Of a stretch of 46,889 bases of DNA, positions 41,060 to 46,889 are shown one piece after another. Position 1 is the stretch's first letter. Each line of letters opens with the position of its first letter. The notes beneath the pieces are model-generated. The model worked only from the letters and a program-made list of their open reading frames with translations, made no database searches and was not told the DNA's origin. Position numbers and translations under genes: made by a program. Source of the stretch: Longimicrobiales bacterium (GTDB lineage Bacteria > Gemmatimonadota > Gemmatimonadetes > Longimicrobiales > RSA9); assembly GCA_035764935.1 (NCBI GenBank), contig DASTYK010000187.1, forward strand, positions 1 through 46,889, given 5' to 3'.

Positions 41060-41159
41060 GATCTGCTGATCGGGTTCGGGTGCTCCGCGCACCGGATCGA
41101 TGAAGCAACGACGTCGCGCGGCGGGGCGTACGTCGCATGGCTCAACCTACCGTTCTGTC

Positions 41160-41203
41160 GGGATTCCCGCCTGTTCGTTACGACGTTCCGCCGGCGGAAT
41201 CCC
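41160..41203. repeat. Inverted repeat in the tenA upstream region
   Basis: GGGATTCCCGCC (41160-41171) pairs with GGCGGAATCCC (41193-41203) with one bulged C and a 21-base interval. It lies about 100-145 bases before tenA and before the serine-hydrolase remnant. It could be an RNA structure in the tenA leader or a terminator. Nothing else is seen in 41060-41286. Confidence 0.45.
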
Positions 41204-41286
41204 GGCAAGGCTGAAACTTTCCCCTCGCGCCACCCGACCTGCATGCTTCAGTTCCAGATCATCATACTGCAAACGACCCGACGAAG

Positions 41287-41661
41287 GTGGACCGACTGGC
41301 GTTCCGGCGCGCAGGCGACGGCAGAGTCGAGAGCGCCACCGTTTCCTTCAGCGGTCAGACGTTCGCGCTGCACCGGCTGGTGGCAGGTCCCTCAACGGAC
41401 GAGCTGCGGGCATACACCGGTCGCTACTTCAGCGACGAGGCGGCGACGGTGTACATGGTCGAGCTGCGCGGCGACACGCTGGTCGCAACGCACCACAGAA
41501 ACGGAGACGTTCGCCTGCGCGCCGTCGGCGACGACGCGTTCGCCGGGGTGGAGATCCCGCTGCATCTCCAGTTCGCGCGCGATGCGCGGGACACGGTCAC
41601 GGGGCTGCACATGTCGATCGTGCGGACGCCGCGTGTGTGGTTCGAGCGGATCGACAGGTAG
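41287..41661 (+). pseudogene. C-terminal remnant of a serine hydrolase (beta-lactamase family)
   Basis: The frame from GTG 41287 encodes 124 residues resembling only the C-terminal accessory domain of class-C beta-lactamase-like hydrolases: ELRAYTGRYFSDEAATVYMV, then LQFARDARDTVTGLHMSIVR and the end VWFERIDR. The catalytic domain with SxxK and YxN motifs is missing in all frames upstream, and there is no ribosome site or signal peptide. An in-frame stop lies at 41212-41214. The likely explanation is 5' deletion of a longer gene; a stand-alone small protein cannot be excluded. Confidence 0.6.
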
Positions 41662-41860
41662 ACATCAGGGGCGGGGCGCATCACCGGCCGGTGCGTCCCG
41701 CTGGTCCCGCTCGCCAAGGCCGAGCGCCGGACCCCACCGCAGCGCGTGCGGCGTCGCATCTCACGACATCCGCCCCAGCGCCATTGTCGCGCACCGCGCG
41801 CCCGTGCATCCGTGCGGGGTCGTCCCGCCGATCCGCCTGACCTGCTGCCCGGAGGACAAG

Positions 41861-44272
41861 TTGCGCGATATCCGCCATGCCTGGCGCGCGCTGTTGCGTG
41901 CACCCGGCTTCCTCATTGCGACCATGACGACCCTCGCCCTCGCGCTCGGCGCGGTGACGGGCATGTTCAACGTGGTGAAGACGGTGATCCTGGAGCCGCT
42001 TCCCTTCCCTGCGGCGAACCGGCTGGTCGCGATCCTGGGTACCGCACCGGGTTCCGACCTGCCGGAGGAGTTCGGGCCCGGCCTCGAATTCTATCTGCAC
42101 TACGGCGAGCAGTCGCAGCTGCTCGAGGACGTGTTCGTCTTCGCGGCCGGCACGTCGACGCTGCGCACCGACGACCGCGTCGAGCGCATCCCCATGGCAT
42201 GGCCGACCAACGAGATCTACACGACGCTCGGCATCCAGCCGCAGCTCGGGCGCCTGCCGGTGGCGGAGGATGGTGACGACGTCGTCGTCATCAGTGATCG
42301 ACTCTGGAGCAGCTGGTTCGGGCGCGATCCCTCCGTGATCGGGAGATCGTACTTCGTCTCGGACGGGATGAAGCGCATCATCGGCGTGATGCCGCCCGAG
42401 TTCACGTTCCCATCGGACGAGACGCTGCTGTGGGTCGCTTCGGTCTTCGAGCTGGAGGACGTGCAGCCAGGTCAGTTCGGCCTGGGCATGATCGGCCGCA
42501 TGAAGCCGGGCGTCACGCACGCCGGTCTCGCCGACGAGCTGACGAAGCTGTCACGGGAGCTGCCGGAACGATTTGGCGGCTCACCGAACTACGCCCGTGT
42601 CATGGAACAGCACCGCGCGATCGTGGAGCCGCTGCTCGATCGCGTCGTGGGCACGACTACGCGGACGTCGCTCTGGGTGCTCCTCGCCGGAGTCGGAATC
42701 GTGCTCGTCATCGCGTGCGTCAACGTCGCGAACCTGTTCATGGTGCGCGCGGAGACACGGCGCCGCGACATGGCCGTGCGTCGCGCGATCGGCGCCGGTC
42801 GCGGTGCGCTCGTGCGCCTGCAGCTTGCCGAGGCGTTCCTGGTCGCGCTGCCCGCTGGTGTGCTCGCGGTCCTGCTGAGCGCCGTGACGCTGCCACTGTT
42901 CGTTCGTGCGGCGCCGGACGGCATTCCACGGCTGAGCAGCGTGGGCCTGGACGGCACCACCATTGCCGCCGCGTTCGTGCTCGTGCTGGTTGCGGGGCTC
43001 GCGTGTGGGTTGGTGCCGGCCCTGCGCGCGTCCGCACCCGACCTGGTGCGGCTGCGGGAGGGGGGGCGCGGCTCCACCGGCCGCAGCCGACTGGGGCGCG
43101 ACGTGCTGGTCGTCGGGCAGACCTCGCTGGCGCTCGTGCTGCTGATCGGCGCCGCACTGCTGCTGCAGAGCTTCGACCGGCTGCGCAGCGTGGACCCGGG
43201 CTACGAGATCGAGGACATCTACACCTTCCAGTTCGCACCGGACCAGGAGCACCTGGTCGACGGGCCCTCGTTCGGCGCCATGCACCTGGACTTCATGCAG
43301 CGGCTGCGCGGGCTGCCCGGCGTGACCGGCGTCGGCATCGTCAACAACCTGCCACTGGACGAAGGCACGGGCGGCACACGCTTCCTCAGCGACGACATGA
43401 CGGACGAGAGCGGCGGCGCACTTCTCGATGTCAACTTCGCCGGAGGCGACTACTTCGAGGTGATGGGCATCGAGATGCTGTCGGGTCGCGCGTTCACGAG
43501 TGACGAGGCCGTGCGGCCGAACAACAGCGTGATCATCAGCCGCTCCGCTGCCGAGCGCTTCTGGCCGGGGCGCAACGCCGTCGGGCAGCGGCTGCGCTGG
43601 GTGCAGCCGGATGGACCTGTCGCGTTCCAGGTCGTCGGCGTGGTCGAGGACGTGAAGCAGAACGACTGGCGCGAGGAAGGCTCGGCACTGGTGTATGCGC
43701 CGCTGACCGGGCCGGCGCCCGACACCTGGGCAATGGGGTCGCCTGCCTACGTCGTGAAGTCGCCGCGTGCGGACCGGCTCACGCCCGAGGTCCGTGCACT
43801 CGTGCGCGAGGTCGCGCCGGAGGCGCCCGCGTACCGCGAGTACACCATGGAATTCCTGGCCGAGCGCTCGATGATCCAGCTCTCCTTCACGATGCTGACA
43901 CTCGCCGTCGTCGCCGGACTGGCGCTGCTGCTCGGCGTCATCGGCCTCTACGGCGTGCTGTCCTACGTCGTCGCGCAGCGCACGCGCGAGATCGGCGTAC
44001 GCATGGCGTTCGGTGCGACGACGGGTGCTGTGCGGCGCCTCGTGGTCTCGCAAGGCGCACGCGTCGTGCTGATCGGCGTCGTGCTGGGGACGGCGGCAGC
44101 CCTGGCATCGACACGCCTGCTCGACGCACTGCTGTTCGGCATCAGCGCTGTCGATCCGATCGTGTTCGTGCTGATGTCGCTGATGATGCTCGCGATCGGC
44201 ATGCTGGCGAGCTACATGCCGGCACGGCGGGCGAGCGCGGTGAATCCGGTGGAGTCGCTGCGAAGCGACTAA
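41861..44272 (+). CDS. Second large FtsX/MacB-type permease (ADOP-like)
   Basis: The product is 803 residues, starting at TTG 41861: GGAGG at 41851-41855 lies five bases upstream and the peptide then reads MRDIRHAWRALLRAPGFLIA, the standard beginning of this family. It lacks the prefix domain of the permease at 11114-13762. TM1 (about 18-40), a MacB-like periplasmic domain, an FtsX triplet near 270-390, a linker, a second periplasmic domain and a last FtsX block ending PARRASAVNPVESLRSD. No ATPase or PadR is adjacent. Substrate unknown; export of lipids, peptides or lipoproteins is known for related proteins. Confidence 0.9.
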   Translation: MRDIRHAWRALLRAPGFLIATMTTLALALGAVTGMFNVVKTVILEPLPFPAANRLVAILGTAPGSDLPEEFGPGLEFYLHYGEQSQLLEDVFVFAAGTSTLRTDDRVERIPMAWPTNEIYTTLGIQPQLGRLPVAEDGDDVVVISDRLWSSWFGRDPSVIGRSYFVSDGMKRIIGVMPPEFTFPSDETLLWVASVFELEDVQPGQFGLGMIGRMKPGVTHAGLADELTKLSRELPERFGGSPNYARVMEQHRAIVEPLLDRVVGTTTRTSLWVLLAGVGIVLVIACVNVANLFMVRAETRRRDMAVRRAIGAGRGALVRLQLAEAFLVALPAGVLAVLLSAVTLPLFVRAAPDGIPRLSSVGLDGTTIAAAFVLVLVAGLACGLVPALRASAPDLVRLREGGRGSTGRSRLGRDVLVVGQTSLALVLLIGAALLLQSFDRLRSVDPGYEIEDIYTFQFAPDQEHLVDGPSFGAMHLDFMQRLRGLPGVTGVGIVNNLPLDEGTGGTRFLSDDMTDESGGALLDVNFAGGDYFEVMGIEMLSGRAFTSDEAVRPNNSVIISRSAAERFWPGRNAVGQRLRWVQPDGPVAFQVVGVVEDVKQNDWREEGSALVYAPLTGPAPDTWAMGSPAYVVKSPRADRLTPEVRALVREVAPEAPAYREYTMEFLAERSMIQLSFTMLTLAVVAGLALLLGVIGLYGVLSYVVAQRTREIGVRMAFGATTGAVRRLVVSQGARVVLIGVVLGTAAALASTRLLDALLFGISAVDPIVFVLMSLMMLAIGMLASYMPARRASAVNPVESLRSD

Positions 44273-44279
44273 CGAAGCC

Positions 44280-44310
44280 GGTGGCGCCCGGCGCTGGCTT
44301 TGACGCCACC
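44280..44310 (+). terminator. Hairpin downstream of the second permease gene
   Basis: GGTGGCG (44280-44286) and CGCCACC (44304-44310) form a seven-base-pair stem with a 17-base loop, eight bases after the stop. No T tract, so a weak candidate. Confidence 0.35.
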
Positions 44311-44361
44311 GTCCGGAACCGCCGCCGGATCGTGTCACAGATCAGGCCTCTCCGGTGTCTA

Positions 44362-44390
44362 CTGTATGAACACTGACTCCGCTCATACAG
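44362..44390 (+). promoter_or_regulatory. Inverted repeat before the DoxX-like gene
   Basis: CTGTATGA (44362-44369) and TCATACAG (44383-44390) are perfect inverted repeats with a 13-base spacer, ending 20 bases before GTG 44410. Arm length and spacing suit a dimeric repressor such as TetR, MarR or HxlR types that often control DoxX genes; no such regulator is adjacent. Confidence 0.5.
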
Positions 44391-44409
44391 CCGTCAGGAG
44401 AGGCACGTC

Positions 44410-44760
44410 GTGTCTTACGCCTACTTGTTCGTTTCGCTCCTCCTGGTCTCCCTGCTCGTGTATGCGGGTGCCCGGAAGCTGTCGCATCGAGGCGATGTCG
44501 TGGCGAGCTATGCCCGGGTGGGGGTACCGGAGGAGCGGCTCGACGCACTGGCGGCAGTACTGTTCGTGAGTGCGGCGGGCCTGGTGGCGGGAGTGTTCAT
44601 CCGTCCGCTGGGCATCGCTGCCGCTGCGGGGCTGGTGATCTATTTCCTGGCGGCACTCACCGCCCACTTCGTGCATCGCGACGCGAGCAACGCCGGCACG
44701 CCGCTGGTCATGCTGGTACTGGCGGCGGGCGCGTTGGTGCTCCGGATCCTTGTGGCGTGA
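44410..44760 (+). CDS. DoxX-like membrane protein
   Basis: The product is 116 residues from GTG 44410, with AGGAG nine bases upstream. Four membrane helices fill the protein: SYAYLFVSLLLVSLLVYAGA, then LDALAAVLFVSAAGLVAGVF, LGIAAAAGLVIYFLAALTAH and a final LVMLVLAAGALVLRILVA. The ARKL segment after helix one, and the Ala/Gly pattern, fit the DoxX-like group. The family is linked to redox and detoxification systems, with few defined activities. It converges with the GH172 gene. Confidence 0.82.
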   Translation: MSYAYLFVSLLLVSLLVYAGARKLSHRGDVVASYARVGVPEERLDALAAVLFVSAAGLVAGVFIRPLGIAAAAGLVIYFLAALTAHFVHRDASNAGTPLVMLVLAAGALVLRILVA

Positions 44761-44767
44761 GTGGCCG

Positions 44768-46252
44768 CTACTCCGCGCGCCGCAACACGAACCCGTCGAT
44801 CCCGACCAGGTACCCGTCGGAGTAGCCCGACGATCTCGCATCCTTCCCCAGCAGCTCCACCACCACCGTGGCGGTCCCGGCCGCCAGGCGCACGTTTCCG
44901 AACGAGATCGGCCCGGTCGGCTCGACCGTCCGTGAGAACCCGTCGACGAGCGGCTGCAGGGGCTCGTCGTTCACCCTGAGCTGGAAGATCCCGTAGTCGT
45001 TCGCACGTGTGAAGAAGCCGACGAGCTCGTATGTACCCGCGGCCGGCACCGGGAGCTGCAGCGACAGCCGGTTTCCCGGTCGCGCACCGACCCACCAGAG
45101 CTGTGCCTCACCGCCCCAGCCGCTGTCGAACGCACCCATCTGCTGGACCTGCAGCTCACCGCCCGTCACGGAAGCCGACGAAAGCAACGCCTCCGCCTCG
45201 ATCTCCGGTGTCGCCAGGCGGCTGAGCGGTAACAGGTCGCGTGGCAGACTCACAAAGGACGCGTGCGGCTCGGTCTGATACCAGAACGCCACGGTCGCGT
45301 ACTCCACGCCAGGCTGGTCATTGGTGCCACCGTGCTCCAGGTCGAACCGGAAGCTCTGCCGGAAGGGGATCGGGTCCTCGATGTGCCAGCGGTAGGTGTT
45401 GATGCGGCCCTTCTCCTCGTCCTTGATCGTGACTCCGTGGTACGGCGCGCTGTACTCGCCCGTGTCATAGTACCAGCCGGAGGAGAAGTAGTCCTCGGTC
45501 CCGGTGCCGATGTATGAAGGCTGGCGCTCACCGTCGATGTAGATCCGCTCGTCGCCTTCGAGGTAGCCGAGGTGACTCCCCTGAAGCGGCTGCATGGACG
45601 CGAGTGTCCCCACGTAATGGCCGCGACCGCGCGCCTCCAGGACCGCAACCGGGCTGCCCGCCTGGGTGAGATGCTGCCGGTACTGTGCGTGGAAGTACAG
45701 GACGTCGTCCGGCAGTCGATCGTACGTGAGGACGTCGATGTTGTAGTAGAAGCGTTCTGCGGCCCTGCGTGCGGTGTTCGTGATGGTAATGCGCGCGCCC
45801 GTCCGGAACGGCATCGGCCAGTAGCTGTTGTAACCGCCGCTGGTCATGTTGAGCGGCAGCGACGTGAAATCCTTCCACTCGCCGAAGCCCATCCCGAAGA
45901 AATCCGACAGCGGCACCTCCACCGAAGGCTGGGCCTCGCCGTCCCAGTACGCGCGCACGATCATCTGACGCTGGAGCTCACGATCATTGCGCGGCGAGAC
46001 GGTCACCCACAGGCGTCGCACGACGCCGGCACCGTCGTGCTCCATTAGCGTCGGGGTCTCGCCGGGCGCGATCGCGACCCAGTCGTCGTTGCCGCCGGTG
46101 CGATCGTAGCTCGAGTAGTGTGCCGCGCCCGCGTCGAACGGACGCGTCAGGCGCTCGAGCGCGCTGCCATGGCCGATAGGCGGCGCCTGAGCGGACGCGG
46201 GTATGGCGGCAGCGACGAGCAGAACGCAACAGCACGCGGCGAGTGGGCGCAT
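44768..46252 (-). CDS. Exported GH172/DUF2961 glycoside hydrolase-like protein
   Basis: The product is 494 residues with signal peptide (MRPLAACCCVLLVAAAIPAS, cleavage near AQA23); GAGG precedes ATG 46252. The DUF2961 domain covers about 30-360: the start SSYDRTGGNDDW, then VPLSDFFGMGFGEW, NSYWPMPF, and IGTGTEDYFSSGWYYD with the likely catalytic Glu. Characterised members of GH172 cleave or rearrange alpha-fructofuranosides and D-arabinofuranosides. The C-terminal part (about 385-490) is a separate beta-sandwich, perhaps carbohydrate binding. The gene follows the P-type ATPase gene by 16 bases, but a joint role is not evident. Confidence 0.88.
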   Translation of the reverse strand: MRPLAACCCVLLVAAAIPASAQAPPIGHGSALERLTRPFDAGAAHYSSYDRTGGNDDWVAIAPGETPTLMEHDGAGVVRRLWVTVSPRNDRELQRQMIVRAYWDGEAQPSVEVPLSDFFGMGFGEWKDFTSLPLNMTSGGYNSYWPMPFRTGARITITNTARRAAERFYYNIDVLTYDRLPDDVLYFHAQYRQHLTQAGSPVAVLEARGRGHYVGTLASMQPLQGSHLGYLEGDERIYIDGERQPSYIGTGTEDYFSSGWYYDTGEYSAPYHGVTIKDEEKGRINTYRWHIEDPIPFRQSFRFDLEHGGTNDQPGVEYATVAFWYQTEPHASFVSLPRDLLPLSRLATPEIEAEALLSSASVTGGELQVQQMGAFDSGWGGEAQLWWVGARPGNRLSLQLPVPAAGTYELVGFFTRANDYGIFQLRVNDEPLQPLVDGFSRTVEPTGPISFGNVRLAAGTATVVVELLGKDARSSGYSDGYLVGIDGFVLRRAE

Positions 46253-46268
46253 CAGATCCTCGACCGGT

Positions 46269-46889
46269 TCAGGGTCGGCTCACTGTCGGGGTGCGACGCG
46301 GGCCGTGCACGCGCCGCCGCGCGCCGGGCGGCACCACCGGCGGGTGCGGCCTGCCGCCGAGCAGGCGCAGCCCGTTGGCGGCGACGAGCAGTGTGCTTCC
46401 CTCGTGTCCGACGACCGCGAGCGGCAGCGGAATTCCGATGGTCAGCGCCACGACGACGAGCATGGCCATCCAGCCGATGCTGAAGAACACGTTCTGCCGC
46501 ACCACGCGGCGGGCGCGCTTCCCGAGATGGATGACGTAATCGACCTTCTCGATGTCGTCGCTCATGAGCACGACGTCGGCGGTCTCGATGGCGACGTCGG
46601 TTCCGATCGCGCCCATGGCGACGCCGATCGTGGCGGCGGCCATCGCCGGTGCGTCGTTCACGCCGTCGCCGACCATTGCGACACCCACGGAGCTTTCGCG
46701 CAGCACGCGCACCGCCTCCACCTTTTCGTGCGGCAGCAGGCCGGCGCGCACCTCGTCGGCACCGATCTCGGACGCGATGGCGCGCACGGCGTCGGGATGA
46801 TCACCCGATAGAACCGTGATCCAGCGCACGCCCTCGTACTTGAGGTGACGCACCGCGGCGGCAGCGTTCGGCTTGAGCTCGTCACCGAA
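46269..46889 (-). CDS. C-terminal part of a P1B-type heavy-metal ATPase
   Basis: About 206 residues are visible; the 5' part lies beyond the window. It includes the end of the P and N domains (ITVLSGDHPDAVRAIASEIG, and the hinge MVGDGVNDAPAMAAATIGVA) and the last two membrane helices. The final helix carries HEGSTLLVAANGLRLL. The HEG-S/G-T motif is typical of the P1B-4 group, which exports cobalt, zinc or iron, and differs from the copper (MxxSS) group. The preceding SPC/CPC motif that would confirm this is not in the window. An unusual Arg/Pro-rich tail ends the protein. Confidence 0.92.
   Translation of the reverse strand, partial: FGDELKPNAAAAVRHLKYEGVRWITVLSGDHPDAVRAIASEIGADEVRAGLLPHEKVEAVRVLRESSVGVAMVGDGVNDAPAMAAATIGVAMGAIGTDVAIETADVVLMSDDIEKVDYVIHLGKRARRVVRQNVFFSIGWMAMLVVVALTIGIPLPLAVVGHEGSTLLVAANGLRLLGGRPHPPVVPPGARRRVHGPRRTPTVSRP

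Noticed and set aside
41060-41286. TPP riboswitch in front of tenA
   Set aside because: The CUGAGA and ACCUGAUCUGG type core motifs are absent on the minus strand; a loose match on the plus strand lacks the paired helices.
40331-41860. An N-terminal extension of over 500 residues for the second permease
   Set aside because: The frame is open but runs antisense to tenA and across unrelated sequence. A Shine-Dalgarno and TTG at 41861 coincide exactly with the start of family similarity.

Overview
The window is about 47 kb of very GC-rich bacterial chromosome with short intergenic gaps. The gene families point to Gemmatimonadota or a close relative: two 800-880-residue FtsX/MacB-type permeases with no ATPase gene beside them, a PadR regulator, several DinB-fold proteins, retropepsin-like lipoproteins, a penicillin-acylase-family hydrolase, and many SRPBCC and VOC proteins. 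That placement is inferred from family composition; there is no rRNA gene to confirm it. I found no tRNA, rRNA, CRISPR array, insertion sequence or prophage, so this reads as core plus accessory metabolism.

Layout. 1-6300: a PadR regulator followed by the start of another gene, a DinB-fold exported protein, a two-domain aspartyl-protease-like lipoprotein, an Ada-type alkylation-repair protein and a penicillin-acylase-family hydrolase. 6486-11112: a PH-like domain protein, an ArsR-SRPBCC fusion, a long nitronate-monooxygenase-like flavoprotein, an NTF2-like lipoprotein and a thioredoxin-fold protein coupled to a large permease (11114-13762). 13996-18570: a RibD/DHFR-like reductase, phosphoenolpyruvate carboxylase, and an LLM flavin oxidoreductase broken by one frameshift. 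18704-25351: a one-TM small protein, an exported protein of unknown function, then a signalling cluster of a periplasmic binding protein, an intact hybrid histidine kinase and, convergent to it, a second hybrid kinase that has lost its phosphoacceptor histidine and much of its ATP-binding signature. 25524-27551: asparagine synthetase behind what looks like a complete ribosome-mediated attenuator. 27548-34680: VOC protein, membrane glycosyltransferase, DUF4105 protein, YceI, cytochrome c'-like lipoprotein, DinB, a second aspartyl-protease-like lipoprotein and small membrane proteins. 34710-34890: three tandem 61-bp hairpin repeats. 34977-41059: a PabB-PabC fusion, a SRPBCC-ArsR operon with a perfect operator palindrome, a sirtuin, a zinc alcohol dehydrogenase and TenA. 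41287-46889: a serine-hydrolase remnant, a second large permease, a DoxX-like protein, a GH172/DUF2961 protein and the C-terminal part of a metal P-type ATPase.

The most interesting item is the asnB leader. A 27-codon ORF with asparagine at codons 6, 8, 10 and 13 is followed by an 11-bp hairpin with seven Ts, and a segment inside the ORF can pair with the 5' arm of that terminator. This is the classical layout for translation-coupled attenuation by asparaginyl-tRNA supply. The second is the hybrid kinase with Pro in place of the H-box His. The third is a shared promoter geometry: five genes have a -10-like hexamer, exactly six bases, then ATG and no Shine-Dalgarno, which predicts leaderless transcripts. 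Several autoregulatory operators (PadR and two ArsR systems) can also be placed exactly over promoters or start codons.
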